Shown: in pieces, positions 26,381 through 34,875 of the stretch
How positions within the stretch are numbered: position 1 is the first letter of the stretch
Layout: the number at the start of each line of letters is the position of its first letter
Made by a program: the position numbers and the translations under genes
Notes under the pieces: generated by a model
What the model was told of the DNA's origin: nothing
Database searches by the model: none
What the model saw: only the letters and a program-made list of their open reading frames with translations
DNA from: Nitrospirota bacterium
Lineage (GTDB): Bacteria > Nitrospirota > UBA9217
DNA length: 34,875 nt
Direction: 5' to 3'
Assembly (NCBI GenBank): GCA_035516965.1
Contig: DATIZR010000074.1
Coordinates: 1-34,875, forward strand

Positions 26381-27916
26381 ATGAAACCGGGAGCCAGTCG
26401 CGGCCTCATCGCCTTTACCGTGATGCTGCCGACGCTGATCGAGATCATCGACACGTCGGTCGTGAACGTGTCCCTGAACCACATCCGGGGCTCGCTCTCC
26501 GCCGGCCTTGACGAGTCGACCTGGACCATCACGGCCTACCTCGTGTCGAACGCGGTCGTCATCCCCATGGCCGGCTGGCTCGCCCGGCTCATCGGAAGGA
26601 AGAACTACCAGATCGCGTCCATAGCCCTCTTCACGTTCAGCTCCTTCATGTGCGGCTCGGCCTGGAGCCTCCAGAGCCTCGTCTTCTTCCGGGTCCTGCA
26701 GGGCATCGGCGGAGGGGGGCTCGTGCCGATCAGCCAGTCGATCCTGCTCGAAAGCTTCCCGCGGGAGAAGCACGGCACCGCCATGGCAATCTTCGGCATG
26801 GGCGCCATGCTCGGCCCCATCGTGGGCCCGCTGCTCGGAGGCTGGATCACGGACAACTGGTCCTGGCGCTGGATCTTCTACATCAACATCCCCATCGGCA
26901 TCCTGTCCATCATCATGAACAGCATCGTGATCCAGGACCCGCCCTACATGCAGCGCCAGAAGATGAAAATCGACTACTGGGGGCTCCTGTTCCTGGCGGT
27001 GGGCCTCGGCTCGCTCCAGTTCGTTCTCGACAAGGGTGAGAGCGAGGACTGGTTCGGGTCGAACCTGATCGTGGCCTTCGCCATCGTCTCGGCCGTGGCG
27101 CTGGTCCTGCTGTTGATCAACGAATACTATTCCGAACACCCCATCGTGAACCTGAAGGTGTTCAGGGACCGGACCTTCACGAGCGGCGCCACGGTGATGT
27201 TCTTCGTATTCCTGAACCTCTTCGGGAGCATCGTGCTCCTGCCCATCTTCCTCCAGAGCCTCATGGGGTACACTTCGTTCTACGCGGGGCTCGTGCTCGG
27301 CCCCGGCGGGCTCGCAACGATGTTCACCATGCCCTTTGCGGGGAAACTTATCAGTAAGGTCAACCCCAAGCGGATCCTTGCCTTCGGGATCCTGGTCTGC
27401 GCCTACAGCACCTACCAGATGTCCCGGTTCAACATGACGGCGGACTTCTGGACATTTGTCTGGCCCCGTGTCATTCTCGGGCTCGGCATGGGCATGACCT
27501 TCATACCGCTCACGACCATGACGCTGTCGCACATCCCGAAGGAGAACATGACCGAGGCAACGTCCCTGTACAACCTGCTCCGGAACCTCGGCGGCAGCGT
27601 CGGAATCGCCTTCACCACGACGATGCTCTCCCGGCGCGCGCAGTTCCACCAGTCCCGCCTCGTGGAGCACCTCTCGCCGTTCGATCCGGCCTACCAGATC
27701 GCGCATCAGCGGTTCGGCTCGGCGCTTGCGTCAAGGGGGCTGCCGCCCTCGGGCGCCGACGGCGCACTCTACGGAGAACTGGTCCGCCAGGCGAACACGC
27801 TGGCCTTCACCGACGCCTTCCTGACCATCTGCATCCTGATCCTCTGCGTGCTCCCGCTCGTGTTCATCATGCAGCGCGCCCCGGCGCAGGCAGCCGGTCC
27901 GCCCGCCGCGCACTGA
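26381..27916 (+). CDS. EmrB/QacA-family (DHA2) drug efflux transporter
   Basis: The 511-residue major-facilitator protein uses the proton gradient to expel drugs or lipophilic compounds. It begins with TVMLPTLIEIIDTSVVNVSLNHI, the DHA2 motif of the first membrane helix, and has FRVLQGIGGGGLVPISQSILLESFPREKHGTAMA and GGWITDNWSWRWIFYINIPIGI, with about 14 hydrophobic segments in all. AAGGA is 8 nt before the ATG. With the HlyD-type and TolC-type genes it completes an EmrAB-TolC-like tripartite exporter. Substrate range is not predictable. It converges on the histidine kinase; the 212 bp between them shows no clear terminator. Confidence 0.95.
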   Translation: MKPGASRGLIAFTVMLPTLIEIIDTSVVNVSLNHIRGSLSAGLDESTWTITAYLVSNAVVIPMAGWLARLIGRKNYQIASIALFTFSSFMCGSAWSLQSLVFFRVLQGIGGGGLVPISQSILLESFPREKHGTAMAIFGMGAMLGPIVGPLLGGWITDNWSWRWIFYINIPIGILSIIMNSIVIQDPPYMQRQKMKIDYWGLLFLAVGLGSLQFVLDKGESEDWFGSNLIVAFAIVSAVALVLLLINEYYSEHPIVNLKVFRDRTFTSGATVMFFVFLNLFGSIVLLPIFLQSLMGYTSFYAGLVLGPGGLATMFTMPFAGKLISKVNPKRILAFGILVCAYSTYQMSRFNMTADFWTFVWPRVILGLGMGMTFIPLTTMTLSHIPKENMTEATSLYNLLRNLGGSVGIAFTTTMLSRRAQFHQSRLVEHLSPFDPAYQIAHQRFGSALASRGLPPSGADGALYGELVRQANTLAFTDAFLTICILILCVLPLVFIMQRAPAQAAGPPAAH

Positions 27917-28128
27917 TTCAAAAGACTCATTTCAGACCCCCCCTTCGCTCAAGCCGCGCAGCCGCGGAGAGGACCCTGCCTGCCTTGGGTAATAAAGCAA
28001 CGAGATGGGAGGGCGGGGCACGTTCAGATGTGTTCGCATGAGAATGCTTCTGGGGGGTGATGGGAGGGGAGTAAATCTGGCGCCGGTAAGGAAGGCGGTC
28101 CTGTCCGTCTTCGGCCGGGAAGGGATCC

Positions 28129-31100
28129 TCAGCGGTCCAGGACTTCACGGACCTTTTTCAGGATATCACTCGGCCGCAGCGGCTTGAACAGCACCGATGC
28201 GTTTTCCTCGAGCAGCTCCTTCTGATGCAGCATGTCGGCGGAATATCCGCTGGCGAAGATCACCGGCATCCCGGGCTTCATCCTCCTGATCTCGTCAAAG
28301 GCCTCTTTCCCGCTCTTCTTCGGCATGATGAGGTCGAACAGGAGGAGCTGGATCCGGTCGCGGTTCTGGTTGAATTTTATCACCGCGTCCTCGCCGTCGT
28401 GAGCGACGATCACCCGGTATCCCGATTCTTCGAGCACCTCCTGCGTGAGCTCCCGCAGGACGGCATCGTCTTCCGCGAAAAGGATCGTCTCGGTGCCGCC
28501 CTTTGGCTGTTCGAAAGAGACCGCGCTTTTCTCAGGTGCGGCTTCCGCCGAGATCAGGGGCAGGTACACCTGGAACGTGGTTCCTTCGCCGGGCTCACTG
28601 TGCACCGTGATGTATCCGTCGTGCTGCTTGACGATGCCGTACACCATCGCGAGGCCGAGCCCCGTTCCCCTGCCGACTTCCTTGGTCGTGAAAAAGGGGT
28701 CGAATATCCGTTTTTGCGTCTCTTGGTCCATTCCGATGCCGGTGTCGACCACCGTGACCATTGCATAGGCGCCGGGGGTTCCGAAGCCATGGGCAAGTAT
28801 GAACGCATTGTCCAGCTCCGCGATCGCGGTCTCGATCCGGAACGTGCCGCCCTTCGGCATGGCATCCCGAGCATTCGTCGCAAAATTCATAAAGACCTGC
28901 TCCAGCTGGTTTGCGTCCGCAAAGAGCGTGACCGGCCCCCCGCTCAGGGACATCCTGACCTCGATATCCTCGCCGATGATGCGCACGAGGAATTTTTCCA
29001 CCTTCCTGAGAATTGCATTCAGATCGACCTGCCTTCTGTCGATGATCTGCTTCCGGCTGAAAGCAAGAAGGCTCTGCGTGAGCTGCGCGGCCCGGTCCGC
29101 GCCCTCCAGCATCTGACGGATGTTCACCCGCTGCGGATCGTCCTCCCTCATCGCCATGAGGGCCAGGTGACCATAGCCGATGATCGCCGACAGGATATTG
29201 TTGAAGTCATGGGCGATGCCGCCGGCAAGCGTGCCGATGGCCTCCATCTTCTGCGCCTGGCGGAGCTGATCCTCGAGTCCCTTCTTTTCCGTGATGTCGT
29301 TGACGATCTCGATAATGGCGCTGACCTTTCCGGACCCGTCCTTCATGGCATAGGTTTTTGTCTCCACATGCACGGGGTTGCCGGCATGGTCCGCATGCAT
29401 ATGGGAAGAGACTGCGGGCTCTCCCGTCAGGAAGGTGCGCCTGCATGCGCAGGCCTGATTGAGCTCATGGCAGGGCGCATGCACGCGGTGCGTTATTGCA
29501 TAACAGGGCTTCCCGATGATCGCTTCCAGGGTCATTCCCGACTGCTCGCAGAACGCCCTGTTGGCGGATATGATCCGGTACTCGGGATCGATGACCACAA
29601 AGCCCTCGTCAACGCTCTCGAGGATGTTCTTGATGAACTCTTCGGAATGCTTCAGCGCCTCCTGGGCCCGGACGCTCTCGGTGATATCCTGCACCGTACC
29701 CAGGGTGCGCAGCGGCGTTCCCGACTCATCATAGAACGTTTCGCACTGCGAGTTGACGTGTTTCACCCGCCCGTCCTTCATCAAGAGGCGATAGGAAACG
29801 CTGTAGGGGGTGTGGTCCCGGAGCGAATCCCGGAAGGCCTTATTCACGGCCTCCCGGTCATCGGGATGGATAGAGCCCAGGAAGGCCTCGTAGGATGCGC
29901 CGAACCCGGGATCGACCTCGAAAATGCGAAAGGTCTCGTCGGACCAGGCGAGCACGTTGTTCGCGATGTCGAGCTCCCAGGAGCCGAGGCGGGCGATGCG
30001 CTGCGCCGTGTTCAGCATGTTCTCACTCTTCCGCAGCACCTCTTCCGCCCGTTTGCGCCGGGTAATGTTGCGGGAGATGCCGAACAGGCCGATCACGTTG
30101 CCGTCGGCGTCGTGAAGCGGCCCCTTGGTAGCCATGTACGTGCTAACGCCGTCGGCCGTTGTAAGAGGATCCTCATAGGTCCTGACCTCATCCGCGGCCA
30201 TCACCTGTTGGTCATTGGCCATGATCTTCTCGGCCTCGGCCGGAGGGAAAAGCGCCCGGTCGTCTTTGCCGAGCACCTCCTCCCGGGCCTTGTTCGCCAA
30301 TCGGGAAGCTTCCTTGTTGAACAGCAGGTACCGGCCTTCACGGTCCTTGGCAAAGATGGCGTCGGTGGAACTCTCGGCGATGGCATCGAGGAGCTGAAGG
30401 GCCCGGAGCTTCTCCAACTGCTCCTGGCGCTGCACGAGAGATAGCTGCAATTCTCCGCGCTGGCGGAACAGGAAAAGCGCGACCGCAGCGATGAACAGCG
30501 CCAGCAGGGTAACCAGACTGATCCAGACCGCCTCACGCCTGGCAGCAGCGTAAAGCTCGGTCTTGTCCAGCTTGGCGATCAGGAACCAGTCCGTACCCGG
30601 GATCGCCCGCGCCACGCCCATGACCGGCACCGGGCGGTAATCGATACCCTCGATTGCGCTCCCCTGCTTTGCCCTGCCCTGAAGCACCTGCACCGCCAGC
30701 AGGTCCGTCTGTTCCATGGAAATGCGAAGCTTGAGGGCAGTGTCTTTCTGGTGGCGCAGCTCGTTGAGAAACAGCACCTGCCCGCTATCGCGCCGGAACA
30801 GCAGGGTCTCGGCGCTTGCACTCGGAATCGGCCAGGCCTGGATGTAAGGATAGAGAAAGGTCCTGGGATCGACTCGCAGGGCGACCGCCAGACTGGTCAG
30901 GCCATGAGCCTTTGGGAGGGGGGCTACGAAATCAAGGTAAATGCGGGACGGCTGTGGATTCTCAACACGGTAGAGATTGGTGTTCATGACCCGCCCCTCG
31001 CTCATGGCGCGGAGCGCTGTTCCGTGCAGTTCAGGAGTGGAGCGCGTGCCGGGCTTACCGGCTGCCAGAACCACCTCTCCCCTGCTGTTGAGCAGCAGAA

Positions 31101-31761
31101 CGTCGTCAAAGGAAAAGGAGCTCCGGTAGCTTTCCAGCAGCTGAAGCAGCTTCGCACGGCTGGCCTTGTCGCCGGAGCTCTGCCAGCGCTGATAGAGCTC
31201 GGGAATCATGATGTTGCTGTGCATCGTCTCGGCATCGGCATGGCGTTCCGAGAGCCAGTTCGAGACCTGGCCGGCCTTGAGTTCGCTGATGGCCTGGAGC
31301 CGCGCGACCTCCCTGTTCTTCTGCTGACGCACGGCGTAACAGACCCCGCCGGCTCCCGCCGCGATGATAACAACGGCCAGGAGGGAGACCGGGAGGAGCA
31401 AGGGTTTGACATCGGAACCGATGAAGAGTCCGGAGGAAATCGCCCGCCCCTGATCTTCGATACACAGCGCCCTCGCCCCCCTGAACTCCGGCGGGCTTGC
31501 AGGCGATTCTCTCCCGCCGGCATCCAGACGGCGCGCGAAGCGCCTCATCAGAACAAAGAGCAGCAGCGACGTGACCACAACGAAGGCCCAGCCCTTGAGC
31601 ATGCTGACGGTCGTCATCAGCCCGGGATCGGCGATAACGAGGCCAAGCAGGGTGTCGGACGCAAAGATCCATGCCGCTGCAAACACCGCGTACAGCAGCA
31701 CGCTCCGCACGATGGCAAAGGTAGTGGCTTTATCCAGGCCTTTCTTATTCAACGGCGGCAT
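28129..31761 (-). CDS. Hybrid sensor histidine kinase with extracytoplasmic sensor, three PAS domains and receiver
   Basis: The 1210-residue membrane kinase starts at the ATG at 31759-31761, which follows GAGGAG; the frame is open to 32079 but a promoter lies inside that extension. Hydrophobic segments are at about 18-43, 52-73, 119-143 and 411-433. Between the last two is a ~265-residue Cache-like extracytoplasmic sensor. PAS domains follow at about 455-570, 585-700 and 710-825; the third holds C753, C764, H765, C771 and C773. The HisKA His is about 851 ([18 protein letters not shown]), the ATPase domain has [17 protein letters not shown] and [13 protein letters not shown], and the receiver (about 1090-1210) has the phospho-acceptor Asp1143 in [13 protein letters not shown]. 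No partner regulator is adjacent. The signal sensed is unknown. Confidence 0.94.
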   Translation of the reverse strand: MPPLNKKGLDKATTFAIVRSVLLYAVFAAAWIFASDTLLGLVIADPGLMTTVSMLKGWAFVVVTSLLLFVLMRRFARRLDAGGRESPASPPEFRGARALCIEDQGRAISSGLFIGSDVKPLLLPVSLLAVVIIAAGAGGVCYAVRQQKNREVARLQAISELKAGQVSNWLSERHADAETMHSNIMIPELYQRWQSSGDKASRAKLLQLLESYRSSFSFDDVLLLNSRGEVVLAAGKPGTRSTPELHGTALRAMSEGRVMNTNLYRVENPQPSRIYLDFVAPLPKAHGLTSLAVALRVDPRTFLYPYIQAWPIPSASAETLLFRRDSGQVLFLNELRHQKDTALKLRISMEQTDLLAVQVLQGRAKQGSAIEGIDYRPVPVMGVARAIPGTDWFLIAKLDKTELYAAARREAVWISLVTLLALFIAAVALFLFRQRGELQLSLVQRQEQLEKLRALQLLDAIAESSTDAIFAKDREGRYLLFNKEASRLANKAREEVLGKDDRALFPPAEAEKIMANDQQVMAADEVRTYEDPLTTADGVSTYMATKGPLHDADGNVIGLFGISRNITRRKRAEEVLRKSENMLNTAQRIARLGSWELDIANNVLAWSDETFRIFEVDPGFGASYEAFLGSIHPDDREAVNKAFRDSLRDHTPYSVSYRLLMKDGRVKHVNSQCETFYDESGTPLRTLGTVQDITESVRAQEALKHSEEFIKNILESVDEGFVVIDPEYRIISANRAFCEQSGMTLEAIIGKPCYAITHRVHAPCHELNQACACRRTFLTGEPAVSSHMHADHAGNPVHVETKTYAMKDGSGKVSAIIEIVNDITEKKGLEDQLRQAQKMEAIGTLAGGIAHDFNNILSAIIGYGHLALMAMREDDPQRVNIRQMLEGADRAAQLTQSLLAFSRKQIIDRRQVDLNAILRKVEKFLVRIIGEDIEVRMSLSGGPVTLFADANQLEQVFMNFATNARDAMPKGGTFRIETAIAELDNAFILAHGFGTPGAYAMVTVVDTGIGMDQETQKRIFDPFFTTKEVGRGTGLGLAMVYGIVKQHDGYITVHSEPGEGTTFQVYLPLISAEAAPEKSAVSFEQPKGGTETILFAEDDAVLRELTQEVLEESGYRVIVAHDGEDAVIKFNQNRDRIQLLLFDLIMPKKSGKEAFDEIRRMKPGMPVIFASGYSADMLHQKELLEENASVLFKPLRPSDILKKVREVLDR

Positions 31762-31907
31762 GATACTCCTCACGCGGGGCGGATCAGGATACCCTATGGT
31801 CTTTTTCGGGCGCAGGATAATCTCACGTTCAGCATCGAGCGATAGAGCTAGGGAAGGGTTTAACCTGGATGAAAAAGCAATGTGCTGCCTGTCCACCCAA
31901 TAGGATA

Positions 31908-31936
31908 ATAATATCGTACTTCTGGCGGTTTCGCAA
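31908..31936 (-). promoter_or_regulatory. Promoter of the hybrid kinase gene
   Basis: On the minus strand, -35 TTGCGA (31931-31936), 17 bp spacer, -10 TATTAT (31908-31913). Predicted start is near 31901, giving a ~140-nt leader. I looked for a riboswitch in that leader and recognised none. Confidence 0.6.
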
Positions 31937-32159
31937 GCCGGAATGATGCAAGGGTCGGCAGGCATTGTTTTATGAATATCAGCAATATGAGACCGTTCTC
32001 GGCTTGCGAAAAAGTGTCTTAGCCGAGGCGGCCTGACGAACAGGATGTTAGTACGACTTTGGCTCGCATTGACAGCCAATGGGGGGATACATAAATATTA
32101 CAAAGGTCGGCGGACTTCGGCCCTGGCCCACTGAGTGTGGATGGCAGGAACAGACGGCA
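31937..32159. other. Intergenic stretch without recognisable gene
   Basis: Between the kinase promoter and the oxidoreductase stop I see no gene with a ribosome site, no clear hairpin terminator and no repeat family member. The open frame of the kinase runs through it, but without a family match in that part. Confidence 0.5.
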
Positions 32160-32825
32160 TTACCTGCCGGACAACCGCAAACGCTTGTTCTCCAGTATCT
32201 GCACTCCCGGTGCGGCCTCCCGCGCGGCCCGCACGAGCGCCGCAGCCACTTGGGAAGCCCGCACGGGCGCATACCCTGGCGGCGCGAGCCAGGCGAACCT
32301 TTTGGCAAACTCTTCACCGAACCTGCGCTCCTTCCGGTCTCCCAGGAGGAGCGAAGGACGTGCGATCGTGACCGAAGGAAAGCCGAGAGCAATAACCGCT
32401 TCTTCGAGCTCGCCTTTGACCCGGTTATAGAAGAAGCGTGAACGGGGATCCGCTCCAAGGGCGCTCACGAGCAGAAAATGGACGGCGCCCGCAGCGCGCG
32501 CCGCCCTGGCGATGGCGAGGGGATAGTCGAAGTCAACCCTGCGGAAGGCTTCCGGAGAGCGGGCCTTCGCGATCGTTGTACCGAGAGCGCTGAAGACAAG
32601 GTCGACCTTGAACCAATCGGGATGGTCCTTCAGGTCATCGAAGCCAGTCACCAGTTCCCGGACGCACGGCCGTCTGTCCTCCTCCGGCAGCGGCCGCCGC
32701 ACCAGCGCCCGCACTTCCACGATTTTTTCGTCGTCTGAAATCAGGCGCAGGATCTCGCTGCCAACAAGCCCTGTCGCGCCCGCAAGCAGAGCAACCCGCT
32801 GATTAGTCTCCTCACCGCTATTCAT
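32160..32825 (-). CDS. NAD(P)-binding oxidoreductase, HTATIP2/TIP30-like atypical SDR
   Basis: The 221-residue product is a compact Rossmann protein. The nucleotide-binding GATGLVGSEIL lies near the N-terminus (about 17-27), followed by ALVRRPLPEE, the VDLVFSALGTTIAKA strand-loop typical of HTATIP2-like proteins, FLLVSALGADPRSRFFYNRVKGELEEAV with the YxxxK pair, and IARPSLLLG. The ATG at 32823-32825 follows GGGGGTG by 5 nt; the frame extends 22 codons further without similarity. The substrate is unknown. It lies after a bidirectional-looking terminator (32905-32945). Confidence 0.85.
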   Translation of the reverse strand: MNSGEETNQRVALLAGATGLVGSEILRLISDDEKIVEVRALVRRPLPEEDRRPCVRELVTGFDDLKDHPDWFKVDLVFSALGTTIAKARSPEAFRRVDFDYPLAIARAARAAGAVHFLLVSALGADPRSRFFYNRVKGELEEAVIALGFPSVTIARPSLLLGDRKERRFGEEFAKRFAWLAPPGYAPVRASQVAAALVRAAREAAPGVQILENKRLRLSGR

Positions 32826-32904
32826 AAGTGCACCCCCGTGTACTGGCTGCCTTCCTGCGATAAAGTATAGCTGACTTTCACTTCGGGACAAGGAACGTCA
32901 CCGT

Positions 32905-32945
32905 AAAAAAGGCTGCCCGGGTTCCGGGCAGCCTTTTGCTTTTTT
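32905..32945. terminator. Strong bidirectional-looking terminator hairpin
   Basis: A perfect 10-bp stem GGCTGCCCGG/CCGGGCAGCC (32911-32920 with 32924-32933) with a 3-nt loop is flanked by AAAAAA on the left and TTTTGCTTTTTT on the right, so it can stop transcription in both directions. On the minus strand it would end the MinD-like and small-gene unit before the oxidoreductase. Confidence 0.88.
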
Positions 32946-32946
32946 C

Positions 32947-33048
32947 TCACCCTGAGCGAAGTGAGGGTTGCGTCTATGAAAGGGCGGGACCCTTCGCGGA
33001 ACTCGTCCTGATGCCTTGGATCAAGACCCTTCTCTGTGCTCAGCGTGA
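32947..33048. repeat. Dispersed palindromic repeat (TCACCCTGAGC ... GCTCAGCGTGA)
   Basis: The ends TCACCCTGAGC (32947-32957) and GCTCAGCGTGA (33038-33048) are inverted with one mismatch, and CCCTTC-type words lie inside (GGGACCCTTCGCGGA, AAGACCCTTCTC). Repeats of the TCACCCTGAGCGAAG kind are dispersed in many bacterial genomes. It lies right after the terminator hairpin. Confidence 0.7.
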
Positions 33049-33081
33049 CATCGCAGAACGTCTCTGCAAGACGCCCGTGGT

Positions 33082-33216
33082 TCAGAACAGGTAGGTCACC
33101 CCGCTCACAGCCTTGTAGGTCTCCCCCAGCTGGGTCCCGTAGAGGTTGTGCAGGACCGCTCGCAGATAGGTAAGCTCCACGATGCTGTCCTCATTATGCT
33201 GCGACAGGAAATGCAC
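33082..33216 (-). CDS. Possible 44-residue protein coupled to the small exported protein
   Basis: A GTG (33214-33216) overlaps the TAG of the preceding frame by one base (TAGTG), and the frame encodes 44 residues starting HFLSQHNEDSIVELTYLRAVLHNLYG and ending at 33082. The amphipathic, protein-like composition and the overlap suggest a real coupled gene, but there is no ribosome site and I recognise no family. It could also be the remnant of a frameshifted C-terminus. Confidence 0.3.
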   Translation of the reverse strand: MHFLSQHNEDSIVELTYLRAVLHNLYGTQLGETYKAVSGVTYLF

Positions 33217-33500
33217 TACTGATTCGGCGGCTGTTCGGTCAGATCGGTGAAGAGGATTTGGGAATGCTTTGCCTCGGGAAGGACTGCGTCCGCTGTTGCG
33301 GAGAAGGGCGTGTGATGCTCGATCCCGGCGCTCAGGAACGGCATGTCGCCGTTCAAGGAGAGGGCAGGGACCGCGGAATGGCACACATCGAGCGTGCCTA
33401 TCCTCACGCGGTTGTCAGCGACCACGACCTGCAGCGTGAGCGGCGCCGCCGCGAACGCGAGCACGATCGCGGCAAGAACGATGATGGCTTTCCACCGCAT
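33216..33500 (-). CDS. Small exported protein of unknown function
   Basis: From the ATG at 33498-33500 the frame gives 94 residues: MRWKAIIVLAAIVLAFAAAPLTLQ is a clear signal peptide or single membrane anchor, followed by a mostly polar part (RIGTLDVCHSAVPALSLNGDMPFLS) with one Cys. No family is recognised. It lies 85 bp after the MinD-like gene on the same strand and before the terminator at 32905-32945. There is no strong Shine-Dalgarno. Confidence 0.5.
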   Translation of the reverse strand: MRWKAIIVLAAIVLAFAAAPLTLQVVVADNRVRIGTLDVCHSAVPALSLNGDMPFLSAGIEHHTPFSATADAVLPEAKHSQILFTDLTEQPPNQ

Positions 33501-33585
33501 GCAGACACTATAAAGATGGCGGCCTGCTGTTGTCAACCTAAAGTTCCAGTTTTATGTACCCGCCATGAAGCGCTGCAGGATGCCA

Positions 33586-34710
33586 TCAGGCGGAGTTCGA
33601 GAAGAGCCGGTGGGTCACGCCCCGGCTGACGAGGTACCCTATAACGTCGGAGGGCTTGAAGAACAGCCGCAGCTTCCAGGTGTTCCTGGTCGCAGCGCTG
33701 AACACGCGCTCGTCGAGCGTGTCGATGAAACGCAGGATCTCCTCACGCTCCTCGTCGCTGAAATCGAAGGTGCCGGCCTTTTTCTCCTGCCCGGCGGCTC
33801 CCCCTTGGGTCAGCCGGGCGGCGATTTCCCGCGCGGCCCCGTAGTAGGACGCGCCCTCGGACAAGTTAAAGAACCGGGGTACGTTCAGCAAGTGGTTCGA
33901 GATCTCGCGCACGTCGGGCAGGTCGCCCACGTGATCGAGAGAGACCCCGAGCTTCTCGGTGCAGAGGGCGATCAGGTTCTTCACCAGGAGGTGCGTCTGG
34001 CCCTGGGGCGCCCGGTTGATGACGAGCGCCGGGGTGAAGGACTGCTCGATCTCGCCCAGGATCGGCAGGAGGTCCGGGGCCGCGCGCTCCAGCGTCTCCC
34101 CGAACCATTCGAGCGTGAACCGTCTGTCGCTGCCCGCGGTCTTCGTCTCGGCCTCGATGATTGCCGCGATGTCCGGGTGGTTCTTGAAGATGTTCTGCAT
34201 CCTGCGAAAGAGCGCGCCCTTGATAAAGCTGTAGGCGTTCATCACCGCCCCGGGCTCGGGCGCCGTGATCACAACGCCGCGGTCAGAGATGCCGAAGAAG
34301 TCGAGGGTGTTGAAGTGGACGCCCGCGCCGAGGTCAATGATGATGTAGTCGGCCGGGAGCGCCCGCAGATGGCGCATGAGCTTGAGCTTTATCCAGTGCG
34401 CGGGGCTCGTGATGCCCGGCACGAACTCGGCGCCGCTGATCAGACCGAGGTTCCGCTCCGGCGTCTCGACGACCAGGTTCTCGAGGGAGGGCACCTTGTT
34501 CAGGATGAAGTCCGCGATGGTCGGCGTACGGCCGAGGATGCCGAGGTAGGTGTGAAGATTCGCTGCGCCGAGGTCCAGGTCCGCAAGCACCACGCTGCGG
34601 CCTTCGCGGGCCAGCGCGGTGCCGAGCGCAATGGAGAGGATGCTCTTCCCCACGCCGCCTTTCCCGCCGCCCACGGAGAAAATGACGCCGCTTTCGTGAG
34701 CTTTTTTCAT
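33586..34710 (-). CDS. MinD/ParA/FlhG-like P-loop ATPase
   Basis: The product is 374 residues from the ATG at 34708-34710; an in-frame GTG three codons earlier (34719) is possible, and neither has a good ribosome site. The deviant Walker A GGKGGVGKS (about 15-23) with its signature Lys, ADLDLGAANLHTYLG (Walker A') and DYIIIDLGAGVHFNTLDFF (Walker B) define the MinD/FlhG class of dimerising ATPases that position cell structures. The usual ~250-residue core is extended by an insertion around IFKNHPDIAAIIEAETKTAG and a C-terminal ~80-residue part (SDEEREEILRFIDTLDERVFS...). No flagellar or division genes are in view, so its cargo is unknown. A 7-bp tandem array begins 45 bp upstream of the start codon. 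Confidence 0.88.
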   Translation of the reverse strand: MKKAHESGVIFSVGGGKGGVGKSILSIALGTALAREGRSVVLADLDLGAANLHTYLGILGRTPTIADFILNKVPSLENLVVETPERNLGLISGAEFVPGITSPAHWIKLKLMRHLRALPADYIIIDLGAGVHFNTLDFFGISDRGVVITAPEPGAVMNAYSFIKGALFRRMQNIFKNHPDIAAIIEAETKTAGSDRRFTLEWFGETLERAAPDLLPILGEIEQSFTPALVINRAPQGQTHLLVKNLIALCTEKLGVSLDHVGDLPDVREISNHLLNVPRFFNLSEGASYYGAAREIAARLTQGGAAGQEKKAGTFDFSDEEREEILRFIDTLDERVFSAATRNTWKLRLFFKPSDVIGYLVSRGVTHRLFSNSA

Positions 34711-34754
34711 GGGGTTCACTGTAACAGGTTTTGAAAGGAGAGTAAAGGGGATCC

Positions 34755-34875
34755 GTCTCTTGTCTCTTGTCTCTTGTCTCTTGTCTCTTGTCTCTTGTCT
34801 CTTGTCTCTTGTCTCTTGTCTCTTGTCTCTTGTCTCTTGTCTCTTGTCTCTTGTCTATTGTCTCTTGTCTCTTGT
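34755..34875. repeat. Heptanucleotide tandem repeat (GTCTCTT)n, about 17 copies, cut by window edge
   Basis: At least 17 head-to-tail copies of a 7-bp unit (GTCTCTT on the plus strand) run from 34755 to the window end. The copies are identical except for one C-to-A change at 34857. The array lies in the upstream region of the MinD-like gene and is not inside any credible coding frame. Confidence 0.97.

Noticed and set aside
28225-30444. 739-codon open frame on the plus strand
   Set aside because: It lies wholly antisense to the PAS/kinase gene, whose domains are unmistakable; the low-complexity His/Arg/Asp-rich translation is typical of a GC-rich shadow.
31762-31901. Riboswitch (for example cyclic-di-GMP) in the kinase leader
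   Set aside because: I could not find the conserved core of a known class; the leader shows only weak pairing by eye.
34755-34875. CRISPR array
   Set aside because: The 7-bp units follow each other without spacers; it is a simple tandem repeat.

Overview
The window is GC-rich bacterial chromosome, densely coding on both strands, with intergenic dispersed repeats. It opens with the first ~433 nt of a 16S rRNA gene (minus strand, cut by the window edge). The organism is Gram-negative: it has MltA, a TolC-type outer-membrane factor with EmrA/EmrB-like partners, and lipoproteins with SS-C or SA-C lipoboxes. The cluster gap-pgk-tpiA-secG, the HemE/HemH/HemG haem pathway, multi-PAS hybrid kinases and the 16S 5' sequence fit a Nitrospirota or former-Deltaproteobacteria lineage. 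I cannot settle which by eye. TAG is an ordinary stop here (secG, hemE, hemG and the peptide-binding protein all end in it).

Layout. 1-770: 16S 5' part, leader with boxA and two tandem promoters (minus). 770-2371: cbiX-tyrS operon (minus) with its own promoter. 2484-3581: ribF, then a 21-residue Lys/Cys microprotein, then a terminator (minus). 3641-5048: DUF1015 gene with a promoter back-to-back with that of ribF. 5138-8838: gap-pgk-tpiA-secG, ending at a perfect terminator. 8844-12282: peptide-binding lipoprotein followed by an ABC-2 type exporter pair. 12315-17282: hemE-hemH-hemG-ybgC and a TrmN6-like methyltransferase. 17364-21318: a MalT/SARP-like regulator split by one in-frame TAG and flanked by inverted ~160-190 bp copies of a hairpin repeat, with a second MITE-like repeat at its 3' end. 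21319-23578: mltA and a DUF1848 radical-SAM-like gene (minus). 23727-27916: tolC-emrA-emrB-like efflux operon. 28129-31761: a 1210-residue hybrid histidine kinase (minus). 32160-34710: an HTATIP2-like oxidoreductase, one or two small proteins and a MinD/FlhG-like ATPase (minus). 34755-34875: a 7-bp tandem repeat running off the window.

The genes form ordinary functional groups: lower glycolysis plus SecG, the last three steps of protohaem synthesis, flavin cofactor synthesis, a tripartite drug exporter, and envelope maintenance. No defence or CRISPR system is visible. The least ordinary items are the amber-split regulator between inverted hairpin repeats, the ribF-linked microprotein, the heptanucleotide array beside the MinD-like gene, and a likely frameshift at the signal peptide of the peptide-binding lipoprotein.
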